Positions 13,383 through 23,900 of a DNA stretch of 64,000 nt are shown here, one piece after another. The DNA comes from Promerops cafer (taxonomy: Eukaryota > Chordata > Aves > Passeriformes > Nectariniidae). The stretch's first letter is position 1; each line of letters begins with the position of its first letter. The notes under the pieces are model-generated. The model worked only from the letters and a program-made list of their open reading frames with translations, was not told the DNA's origin and did not search any database. The translations under genes and the position numbers were made by a program. The stretch spans positions 2,170,571 through 2,234,570 of the forward strand of contig VZSE01009483.1 of assembly GCA_013398275.1 (NCBI GenBank). Reading direction: 5' to 3'.

Positions 13383-14204
13383 CTCTTGTGATTGCTTTGA
13401 GAAATTACAATCTTGTACTCATGAAATCAGCATTTTTATTTCTAAATAAAAAAGGAGATGAAGAAAGTTTGGCACACTGCTAGCACAGCAATCAGTGTAG
13501 CCTGTGTCATACTCATGTGCATTCTTTCTGCATTCACAGAGGGTATTTTCCTGTTCACAAATTTTACCAAATCTCCCCTCCTCTGAGCTGCATTACAGGC
13601 TGTAATGCAGCTACACACACATAAGGCCCTTGCAGACAGAGCTGAGATCCCTTTCCCTGCAGTCTGAGAAGGTCAGCTTCCCATTGAATATGCCTGGGCT
13701 GCAGCTAAGAAATCCCCAAATCTCTTGGTTTGAAGATTTGCAGATCATCAATGGAGAGCAAAAAAAGATACAGGATTTGAAGATAAAACTTGGCAAAACT
13801 GACTCTTGAGAAAGTTATTCCAAGCATTAAACACATTCACTGAAGGTTGTTTTGGTTTTTGCTTTCATTGCTTTGGAATGTGTAGAAGAAGGGGGCACAT
13901 GATGTGAGAGTGAGGCAGGTTCTCCTTGCAGTAAAAGCATGTTCTATCCAGAGAGTCACAGGTGCTCTGACTATCAGTGGAGAGTCTGCCCTGCTCATTT
14001 TTAATGCTCAGGCAGAAATGTTTCGAATCCCCTGCTGTCAGGGTGGTAGCCTGAGACTCGCTAAATTTTGCTTGTACTTAGATACCCATCTCCTGAGTGT
14101 TGTCTCCTTTTCACAACAGCCATTGCCCCAGATCAATCTGCAAATAGAAGGAAAAGTTGCAGACCCCTGCTCCCCTCGCTGGTGGAGCTGTGGCCACCGT
14201 GGGA
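13383..14204. other. Unique non-coding DNA
   Basis: A frame of 104 codons (13904-14218, plus) is the only notable one. It lacks a recognisable domain and overlaps another open frame at 14068-14295, so I treat it as chance. Confidence 0.45.
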
Positions 14205-14425
14205 GGCCAGCTCAATGAGCCCATTAAAATGCAGGAGGCCAAGCCAATCTGCAGTGCACGGGAGAGGCGTAATCAGCTTTACCTCCTCATTGTAATGCTT
14301 AATAAAAATGGATAATAAAGCATTTTGAGTACTGTTGAAGCAAAATGCTTTTTAAAATGAACCTGATAGTAAAAGGCTCAGTGGGCTTCCTTGAATCAAG
14401 TGGCAGCCTCAAGCAATCAAAAAGA
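14205..14425. promoter_or_regulatory. Candidate conserved non-coding element with 11-bp hairpin
   Basis: A unique AT-rich stretch with several TAAT cores (TAATGCTTAATAA near 14293, GGATAATAAAG near 14310). It contains a perfect 11-bp inverted repeat: AAAGCATTTTG at 14317-14327 and CAAAATGCTTT at 14341-14351, with a 13-nt spacer. Texture and motif content match vertebrate developmental enhancers. The stem is too short for a microRNA precursor. Conservation is untested. Confidence 0.3.
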
Positions 14426-16624
14426 ATTTCCCAAGAGCTTGCTTAATAAAGGAATAAATGGAAACGTTTATTATACTTCACACAGCTCATTCTCCTCATC
14501 TTCTGTAGTTAACTGTGTTTGTGCTTGGGACCCATAGTGATGCCTTCCAGCTCCCCAATGGAGTAAAAATGTCCAGCACCCCTTTGTCTGGGCAGGCTGC
14601 TCACAGACACATGGGCTGCTTGGGTTGCAAGTGCAGAAACCACCTCTGTCTTCTCAGCTCCAGGAGAAGCTTAGGAAACCTTCTAGTTAAGCAAGAAGAG
14701 ATAGATAAGGATCAAGCCTTGTTTCTGTCAGTTCTAAGTGCCAGGAATTTTGCCTATGGAGGGTATTGGGTAATGCAGGGCAAATGTGCAGTTGGATGTG
14801 CAATGTGAGGGATGTGAATCTAAAGGACATATGGCTATGAGAAACTTAGGGTATAAAAAAATGTATTTAAAAGGCATAAGCATTGTCTTTATTTTCCAGA
14901 TCCTTCTAGCTGTCTCTCAGGCCACAAAATTTGGAGGGCTACCGCACAATGCAAACAAGACATTTTTCTTATTATTTTATTATACTCAACCATTCTTTGT
15001 TTAAAATTGCATCCTTTAAGTGCTGCCCTTTTCCCGGTGCCACCTGACCAGGAGTTGATAGTGAGTCCTGCCTGCAAAATGGGAGCAGATCATCAACCCA
15101 GACCCACGAGCAAAGAGCTACCCTTCAGTCAAGTACTATGCTTTGTCAGACATTGAATCCCTTCCAGCAGACACAGACTTTGGCATTAATCACACTAGAT
15201 ATGGTAATTTTGTCTTTCAGTGAGGGGTAAACTCTTTTAGTTTAAAAAAAAAAGAAGCCTGATCTATATTCCATTAAAATAAATGGAAGTGCTTCCCTTA
15301 AAAATGGAAGATGACTGGGCTTTTAATTCATTACCTCATTTTGTATGTAAAATAAGTCTGGCAAAACTTCTGTTTACCTGCAGTACTGAAACTTATCAGG
15401 AGATGTTATATACTGCAGGGAAAAGTGTCACAATGCATGTTGAACATCCCGCAGGAAGAAGAGGAACTTTCTGCATGATGATTCAGAGAAACTCTTGCAG
15501 GCCTCTGACACTACTGCAGTCATGGTGAGCTGTCACTGTGGTTTGCTTTTTTTCCCCTCCGAGATGCAATATAATATCTACACACATACAAGCTCTTGCT
15601 TTAAAAGAATTCATTTTCTCTTTTCCTTATTATCGTACATCTCTGTCAGCCATCAGTAACAAATGGATGAAATCCATCTTTTCCTTGAGGATTACCAGAA
15701 CATGTTTGGAAGAGATAGTTAGGAAGAAAGGAAGATGCATCTGTTTATACATTCCAGTCTTGTGACAAAGTAAAATATTTAGCAGTTTGCTAATGAAGGT
15801 GGAAAATAGGATGTGTTCTGCAGAACAAAGCAATCCTTTGAGAATCTGCTTAATGAGATGAAGGTTAGTTGATGACACAGTCTATGGTTTAAAATCCCAA
15901 ACTACCTGTGTGGAGGAAAAGATACGAATAAGAAAGAAATTAAACTCCATTTTTTTTTTTCCTAGTCGGGGCAGGGGATAAGATAAGCATCAGGTCCAAA
16001 AATAGCAGAAACATGAGATTCACACCTACATAAAGAAAGAAGGTGCTCTCATTTAATACAATGTAGAAAAAAATATACACAATTTACAATGGTAAGCTTC
16101 AAATCTGTTTGCTGCAGTTGTTCAGTAATCTAATATATTATATTTAATAGCCTTACAGTATGAACCCATATAACCACATAACATCCAGTATTATTCAGTT
16201 TGATCAAATTTAAATAGAAGGGCTAAAAACAGACAACATTTTCTCCAGTGGAATTAACTGAATAAATGTAAATATGACAAATATGGATACAACTCACTGC
16301 CCTGAACTGCCTTCCAGATTGAATCAAGGACAGAAAAAGCCTATGCATATGTGCTACTGAGTTGAATACTTATAACCAGAGCAAAATTTAGGAGCATTAT
16401 ATTTACTTAGACTAAAAGGGTACAGGAGCCTAGGCTATACATTCTTCAAAAGCATATTTTCTTCTTCTTAGTGAGTGATAGATTTTTGAAGCCAGGAAGT
16501 ATTCAAGATTGAAAAAGTCAGTAAATCCATTATTTCTATAAAGTTCATGAAAGACAATCTTGCACATATTTCTCTTAAAGTGCAATTTTGTATAAACAAC
16601 CTCCCTGCAGAAAAATGTTACCAT
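14426..16624. other. Unique non-coding DNA
   Basis: Short frames at 14515-15077 and 15538-15878 lie on both strands over the same bases and resemble nothing. Short A and T homopolymers occur at 15243-15253 and 15951-15960. No repeat family is recognised. Confidence 0.5.
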
Positions 16625-16715
16625 CCAATTCTAGAGTTCATAGATCCCATAGGCCAACAAGACCCTTTTACACCATCTCATAGTGTCTGTCTGTTCAGGT
16701 TTGCAGAAAACACCA
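16625..16715 (-). mobile_element. Probable ancient CR1-like 3' relic
   Basis: The order of words TCATAGAT, AGGCCAACAAGACC, ACACCATCTCATAGTGT and TGTCTGT resembles the reverse complement of the 3' end of old sauropsid CR1 elements, which read roughly as catagat / aggccagaaggacc / atcatctagtctgacct. The copy is very diverged and lacks its flanks. The match is from memory and needs a repeat-library search. Confidence 0.4.
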
Positions 16716-17319
16716 ATATTTACCTCATGAGGAAGGATTGTTAAATGGCCCTTGAAAGCTGAATGAAATTATTGTGAAATGATGCACGTAGAAGAGATTT
16801 TATATCTTTAAACTCCTCATGCCTGCTACTTTCATGTCTGGGAGATGGCAACTGGTCTGTTCTGAGCTTCCCAGTTATTTATTGTGTTGTGCCCTTGGAG
16901 GCTGGATGGAACTAACAGTCCTCTGTATATTTGGCATTGAATAACCTAATGCCTTTTGCAGTAGATACTTAATCACAAAGTGAATGCTGATTTTCAGTGC
17001 ATGGTGCAGTTCCTGATAAACTGATTACTTAGTAAGTACTACTAGTTTACGACCGTGTCACATCTTTGTTTCCTTCTGTCCTGGTTATCTTCTGTCCATG
17101 TGCTCCTAGAGCACTTAACTTCTTTGTTAAGGGAGAGCAGGCATCTTAGCTGAATATGTTTCACACTCCCTAACAAAGCTCACAGAACAGGAAAGCTGAA
17201 ACATGCAAATACCTTCTTTGCTTTTTGTCTGATTAGGGTGTGTCAGAGGGAGTGGATGCAGCACACAGAGCAAGAGATTCTGTCTTAAGGATGGTTTTTA
17301 ATACATTCTACGTGTTTTG
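16716..17319. other. Unique non-coding DNA
   Basis: No gene or repeat is seen. An octamer ATGCAAAT lies at 17203-17210, about 120 bases before the palindrome at 17331. Confidence 0.45.
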
Positions 17320-17620
17320 TTTATTAGAAATAATTCATATGAATTACCCACATTCAGAGCCACTGACTGCTACTTAATTATGATGCTATCAGTGCCAAAC
17401 GAAGAGTGACTTGATGGAAAACAAAATCCTTCATACAATTTATCAGCCTGAATAACAACCCCAAATAATTAGAACCATAGACTGCCACAGCATGCAGATG
17501 GTGCTGAAAAGCCAGCTATCTACAATCAGTCCAATCAATATGGGTTTATCTTGGCAAGGATGTTATTCAGAGCCATAGAGAAAGGCTGCCATGCTTCTGT
17601 GTTTTATGAGCTTCTCTTTC
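17320..17620. promoter_or_regulatory. Candidate conserved non-coding element with 16-bp palindrome
   Basis: TAATTCATATGAATTA (17331-17346) is a perfect palindrome made of two TAATTC homeodomain-type half-sites. It is followed by TTAATTATGA (about 17374-17383), CAAATAATTAG (about 17463-17473) and CAATCAATATGGG (about 17532-17544). The stretch is unique. A dimeric homeodomain or POU site is possible, but conservation and activity cannot be judged here. Confidence 0.28.
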
Positions 17621-17828
17621 CTTAAATGATTGTCAAGAGATCTTTTTACTTTAACCTTATCATTTTCTCTGTACATGGCATAAATGATGTTCAGAAAAGT
17701 ATGCTCACATTCTATCATATGATGAATGAACAGAGACAAAGAAAAAAGAAGACAAAACCCACAGACTAATTGGTAGGACTCAAAATCCCCATTGATTTTG
17801 ACACAATGAGGAGGCTAAGATCATAATT

Positions 17829-17853
17829 AAAAAAAAAAAAAAAAAAAAAAAAA
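17829..17853. repeat. Poly(A) run of 25
   Basis: An uninterrupted run of 25 A. No retrotransposed cDNA is recognisable upstream (17621-17828), so it is listed as a homopolymer rather than a processed-pseudogene tail. Confidence 0.9.
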
Positions 17854-18110
17854 GGAAAATCAATGCTAAGGTTTCCTTGGCAACCTTACTTTGACTCTTT
17901 TAAAAGATGGTCTTACATTCTTTTGTTCAGGCAATTCTTATCTGACATTTGATTTTTCCTCCCACTTTAGTGTACAGTTACAATCCCCTACTTGCTGTTT
18001 AGTCACTTTATTGAGGCAAATAAAGCTGGCTTTTACAAAATCAGACTGAGGAAAAGGTCAATGTTTTAATTTTCACAGAGCAATAAAAGCAATCTTTATA
18101 GTATTTTGAC

Positions 18111-18166
18111 TGCATCATTTTTATTATTAACTGCTATTATTTATTATCACTAATAATAATAATGAA
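18111..18166. repeat. ATT/AAT-rich low-complexity tract
   Basis: TTATTATTAA, TATTATTTATTATCA and TAATAATAATAATG follow one another, giving an imperfect trinucleotide tract with a pure (AAT)4-5 core near 18151-18164. Confidence 0.75.
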
Positions 18167-19947
18167 ATATTCTTTTTTCCTCTGTTCTGTGAAGAGTCAG
18201 AAAGGTCTGCAAGACTGCTACATATCCCCCAGAAACCTAAACCACAATTAAAACTACTGCTGCATCCAGTTTTGCACAAAAGCCCTTCTTACAGCAGGTC
18301 CTGCAAGGAGCTAAACGGTGATACCATTTCATTTTCCAGAGTGCTCTTAAGAGCACTGATGGTCAATAACATCTCATCTAATCAGCACAGAGAGGCAGGG
18401 AAGGTCTGTCAGTCTTGATGTTCACAGTGGAGAATTGTGGACATCTCTGGGACAGAAGCAGCTCCTTGGTGGTGGAGGGGAGGGACACATGAGCAAAATG
18501 GTGAAAGGGGACTGCTTCTCATCTCCTTGTGACAGCTCCTGGACCTCTGCATAGTCATAAATGCTGAATTCAGACCTCTTCTTTCTGTACCTCCTCCTGA
18601 CCAAGGGCACTGCAGCAAGGGCACTTGGTCAAGTCTGATTGCAGGAGACAAACTGAGCAAATTTGATTGCTCAGTGTATAGGAAAAATTATGTTCCCCAT
18701 GAGTGAAATCTAGACCTGCTGTAATACAGCTGACCTCAGCCAAGCTTCCTTCTAGGACTACAGCTAAATCAAACAAGAAAGGCTGAATTAAGAAAAAAAA
18801 AAAGAATGAAATTTTTTTTCCTTTATTGCAACTTTGGGGAAAAATGCTCTGAGGTATGTACAAATGATCTTCTGTGTGTATGGCATAGACAGTGCTCTCT
18901 AGCCCTGTTCTTGATTAATTTTTTTTCTCTTCTTTATTCATTAATAAAGAATTAGCTCAAACATGCATATATATTGACATAATTTGAGGTTGTCATGGCA
19001 ATGATGCTATACCAAAAATAAATGCAGTGTGAAAGTATAGCATAATTATAATCAGGACTCAGATTCAAAAGGCAATATTTCTGAGACAGCTTTAAGTCAG
19101 TAAAATGCAAGTACCTTATTTGTATGCATTTGTGGAGATCTTATTTTTAGGACAGATCCTTAAGGAGAAAAGGCATTACTGAGGGCTCACCAAAGACAAT
19201 CAGATTCTCGCTGTTGATTTTAGCAGCTGTTCTTTCAAGAGTGTACATTCGTTTTGCTTTGATCCTGTGCAAATTTATTCCTTTCGGCATTTTCATTTTC
19301 AATGCTCTCATAATTTCAGGCTTTGGCCAATGAATATCAGGGTAGATGCAGGTGAAGGGTGGCATTCTTACAGCCAGTCTGTAAATTCCCACCTCACTTT
19401 CACCTGCACACCAAGGCATGTAAAGGAAGATGTATGGAGAGGAGGAGGAGGAGAGGGATGAAGATTAAATGATTTAGTCTCCTCCCTGCTGCCCTTGAAA
19501 CACAGAAGAATTGATGTGGGGAGAATGTGGCACACCACACACAAAGCATCACTGGGCAGGGGAGGAGGACGTATCGCTCATATGCCCTAAGGCAGAAGCA
19601 GGTCTTATGTCATGGAATTTCTCTTAATTAGTGTCATGATTTGGAAGGTAGGAGCAACGGCGTCAAGGTGCTTGAATTTTCTGAGCAGTAAAAACAGTCT
19701 GACCTTGATAACACAAGTTCAGGAAAGAGGATTTTCTCACTTGTTACAGTAAGTCAGTCCCTTGCCAATATTGCTGCTGAGATGTCTGCCTGGACATCAG
19801 CAATGCTCTGTCACACCCTTTATGGCTATGCCTCCTCCTATGGCAGGTTCACCTCAAGTGAGTGTGGCAAAGTGTGCCACAGGAGAGTCACAGACAGACG
19901 AAAATGTCCATGGGGACAGTGCAGGATGCAGATCTCACACTGGTTAC
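18167..19947. other. Non-coding DNA before the minisatellite
   Basis: Overlapping short frames at 18409-18863 and 19147-19461 on both strands carry no recognisable protein. A-rich and T-rich runs occur at 18790-18820. Nothing identifies a gene. Confidence 0.45.
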
Positions 19948-20219
19948 GAGAGGAGAGGAGAGGAGAGGAGAATAGAGGAGAGGAGAGGAGAGGAGAATAG
20001 AGGAGAGGAGAGGAGAGGAGAATAGAGGAGAGGAGAGGAGAGGAGAATAGAGGAGAGGAGAGGAGAGGAGAATAGAGGAGAGGAGAGGAGAGGAGAATAG
20101 AGGAGAGGAGAGGAGAGGAGAATAGAGGAGAGGAGAGGAGAGGAGAATAGAGGAGAGGAGAGGAGAGGAGAATAGAGGAGAGGAGAGGAGAGGAGAATAG
20201 AGGAGAGGAGAGGAGAGGG
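19948..20219. repeat. 25-bp GA-rich minisatellite, about 10 copies
   Basis: The unit is AATAG followed by four AGGAG pentamers. AATAG recurs exactly every 25 bases from 19971 to 20196, ten times. The units look identical except for the last pentamer (AGGGA) and the leading AGGAG-only stretch from 19948. One strand is purine except for one T per unit, so triplex or weak G-quadruplex structure is possible. The array ends exactly where the CR1 3' end begins, so it probably grew from the element's short tandem tail. A 120-codon minus-strand frame across it is only a translated repeat. Confidence 0.95.
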
Positions 20220-20985
20220 ATTTCAATTGGAAAGGACCTACAACAACCATCTAATTCAACTGCCTGAACACTTCAGGTCTGACCAAACAATAAAGCATTA
20301 AGGCATTGAGGGCATTGTCCAAAAAGCTCTTAAACACTGACAGGTTTAGGGTATCAACCTTCAGAAAGCCTGTTCTGGTATTTTACCATCCTCTTGGTAA
20401 AGAAATTCTTCCTAATATCCATCCTGAACCTCCCCTGCTGCAGCTTTGAACCATTTCCACACATCCTGCCACTATATACCATGGAGAAAAGCTCAGCACC
20501 TCCTTCTCCAAGTCCCCTCCTCAGGAAGAGGACTGTGGAGAGCAATGAGGTTGCCTCCAGACCCCTTTTCTCCAACTAGACAAGCCCCAAGTCCTGAGCT
20601 GCTCCTCACAGGATGTTTCTTGCAGCCCTTTCACCTGCTTTGTTGCCCTCCTGTAGATGCATTCAAGTGCTTTCACATCCTCCTCAAACTGTGGGCATGG
20701 GACCACGCTCGGTCCTTGAGGTGAGCACGGGGGGACGATCCCATCCTCTGCCTGGCTGCTCATGCTGTGCCTGATGCAGCCCAGGATGGGCTTTGCCCCG
20801 GGATGGGCTTTGCCCTCCTGGCTGCCAGGACTCACTGCTGGCTCACACTGAGCTGCTGCCCACCAGCACCCCCAGGCCCCTCTCCGAAGGGCTCTCCAGC
20901 CACTCCTCTCCCAGCTGCACTTGTACCCAGTGTTACTCTGTTCTAGGTGCAGGATCTGACCTTTCAACGTGTTACATTTCAGTGC
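20220..20985 (-). mobile_element. CR1 LINE, 5'-truncated, 3' end of ORF2
   Basis: This is a non-LTR retrotransposon fragment inserted in minus orientation. Read on the minus strand, it encodes the C-terminal end of the CR1 reverse transcriptase. In one frame (20521-20985) a segment containing RRATKQVKGL and EEQLRTWGL matches the CR1 'RRATKLVKGLE...YEEQLRELGL' region. In another frame (20354-20575) AELFSMVYSGR, GNGSKLQQGRF and DIRKNFFTKRMVKY match 'LFS...SDRTRGNG.KLRQGRF.LDIRKNFFTERVVKHWNRL'. The two frames are offset by a frameshift near 20521-20575. The 3' untranslated end, with TCCTTTCCAATTGAAA on the minus strand, runs into the minisatellite. The RT catalytic part is absent, so the copy is dead. 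Of the CR1 copies here it is the best preserved. The family identification is firm; the subfamily is uncertain. Confidence 0.92.
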
Positions 20986-23900
20986 TGGCACAGCAGGCAC
21001 TAAACACCAAGGTTTCTCCAAGCATCTGTTGCACTGAAGCCCTTAAGCAGTCACAGGAAAGGAGAGAAAAGAAAAACCTTCTGGTTCTTAAGTCAGGTCA
21101 CATTTTTGCATATATGTATCTGAGTGTGTGTGTGCAATTTTTACCACCATATATTTTTAATTTATTTATAATGCATAATAAAACAACATCAAATATTAGC
21201 AGCAGTCTTAACAAGCATAGATAAAACTAAGTAAGAAACATCTTGTGTTGACAGAAGGAAGACAGGAAAATAATATATTCGGTGAGTGCATTATCATTTA
21301 CAGGTGATTCTGATGCATCAAATAGCAGAATTAGAGTAGCAGATTGGTGTATCCAGAATAATCACTCAATAAGATAGATTTCCTGACAATAAGAGCATGT
21401 TTTTGGTTCAGGAATTGATTTTAATGGATATGCTATGGCTAAAAGGCTGCATAGTATTTTGAAAATTGAGGGCTTGCTGTTAATGTTGTACTTTGCAGAC
21501 AGATGATTCTGCCAAAGAAGGATGTCTGGTTACAAGGGGCAAAAGGAACTTTGAGTGACATGAAACTTTAACTTGTAGAACAGGCACAGGCTATTACCAC
21601 AGTACACTTTTGAGCAAAGAGGGGAAAAAGAAAGAAATGAAAAAGCTTTCAGACAGCTTTACATGAAATTTAGGGAACCGAGACACAGAATTATTTTTTC
21701 TTACACAGAACTTTGCTATTTAGGTGCCACTGAGAAGCAATAAAGGCTGGAGACTTCCATGCCTCTGACATTAGTTGAGGAGAAAAATGGATTTGTAAAA
21801 GAGAAATTGCATTTCAGTGGCACTTGGGCAAACTAACTGACTACTAATTAGGACCTGGAATTAGACTCCTGAAATAGGGCAACTGTTCTGTTTTCTTCTT
21901 AAATAGCAATTAAAATTTGATTGCACTGCCTTATAGATCAGTTCTGAATACAGAGGACTGCACTACTACCCTATTCATTCTATATTTAATTTATTTGAAA
22001 GGAAAACTGCTAGATCAGGTACAGAAATTTTCACAGCTTACTCTTCCTGTGTGTCTGCCATAATATGTAATTGAGAGAAAGAAAGCAGTGCAGAAAAAAA
22101 AAACCCTTAAAAGTTTGAGAATATGTACCAGTAATGTCAGATATATGACAGGCATCAAGAATACAGTAATTTTCCTAAACAGTCATTATTTCTAATGTAA
22201 AATTTAGCATAATAATGTGTATGAATTTGTAACTGAGCAATTAAAGGAATTTTAGTATACAGTCTAAAGTAATAACAAGGAAAACGAATTGTAAATAACA
22301 ATTACGGTATTTGTCTTTAGAAAGTAGTTTAGTCTATTATGGTATCACAAGAACTAAAGTCAAAACAAATTTTTGTTATACAGGTATCTCCAACATCACT
22401 GAAATCTGAATTAAGACTAAATTAAGGATAGCTTAATAGCTCCAAGCACTGCTTCCTCCACACTGCTGGACTGTCTCTTGGATGTTGCATAGAGTACCCC
22501 ACCCTTTGCCATGCTCCTGACTTCTTCTTAAAAAATTGTAAATGCAGTGGAATGACTTATTTGTACTTATTGATTGTGACACCAGAAGTTGTTGTTCTAA
22601 GTATCTTCTCTCGTTTCCTCCATATGTAATCTGTGTATGTATTTTTATTATTTAAATAATTCTGTGCTCTTTTCAAGACACCTAATCTCATTTTGAAGAC
22701 CCCAATGCAATGGAAAATGTATCACTTCTCTATGTAATCTCTACAACTGTAAATTTATTGCTAGAAAATTACAGCTAATTTCAAGGTTGAGTGTGATGAC
22801 CTCAGTCTTAAGATGCTGTTTCTTGTTATTCCTTTGCACATCAGGGAAAAGGGAAAGTTTATACCACTGTCAATTAGCTTTTTTGCTTAATACCGGTAAT
22901 ACTATACCACAATAAAATAATACCCTTCTTACCATTTATACCATTTTTACCATTTACTGTCATAATATGTGAAAACTCAATAGCACCACTGTGCCTTTAG
23001 AATCCCAAGCATTTACCACTTTGTGATCCACCCCATCCTCTTCAGAACTGAGGGCAGCTCTGCAATAGTGATAGAATAAAGACGTGAAATGAATAGACCT
23101 GCTCAGCCATTAGGCAACATGTGATGGACCTGTTCCCTTCCTTGGCCCGAGGGGAAAATGACTCCCTGCAGCTTAGAGCCCTTTCTGCTGCCTCAACTTT
23201 TTGACCTTGAGCTGCATTAGAATGCAAATTAAGAACCTTGGTTATCAAGCAGGGAAAAGAAACAGTGACTAAGCCCTATCTCTAATACCTTAGTGGGTAA
23301 AAGGGAATAAAGGGTTGTGAGGGTTCCAGTCTTGACCATATAAACAGAATGAAATTAAATAGCTGGGTGCTGTAGCAAATGCACTTAGAGTAGAAATGAG
23401 ATATACATCTTTATCAGAGAGGATTGCTAATGACTGGAGCCACTACCTAGAGGTGCAGTGGATTTTCCAGTGGGCATTAATTGCTTGAAGTGATTTAAAA
23501 GAGGATTGACTTCATCACTCTCAAGAATTACTTGTCCTAATTAATATGTAAAATGTTTTGAATGCTGTTATAGAAAGGCACCAAAATCAAACTACTCCTT
23601 TCTAGCATTCAAAACCACAAATGGTTGGAAAAGATGACTGATAAACCTATCCACTACTGGATAGGCATTAATTTTCTGATGAGCTAGCATGTAACAAGGT
23701 GGAGTTTATCTAATGTTTAACTTGTGGGAATCACTGAAGCACAAATGAAGCAACAAGATACTTTCAAATATTACTCATAAAGTATCTTTACATGCATACA
23801 AAACCCCCCTGTCTGTAACAGGCAGTCAACATAAATTCAGATTTAAAAACTATGTGCTGGAAAGATGTGGGACTGAGAAATTCCTGTCATCATTAAGGGA

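Noticed and set aside
17829..17853. Poly(A) run as the tail of a processed pseudogene
   Set aside because: The 200 bases upstream contain no recognisable cDNA or polyadenylation-signal spacing, and no target-site duplication was seen.
19888..20250. Minus-strand frame of 120 codons rich in S, P and L
   Set aside because: It is the translation of the 25-bp GA-rich minisatellite. A 25-base unit shifts frame each copy, and purine-only DNA lacks stops on that strand.
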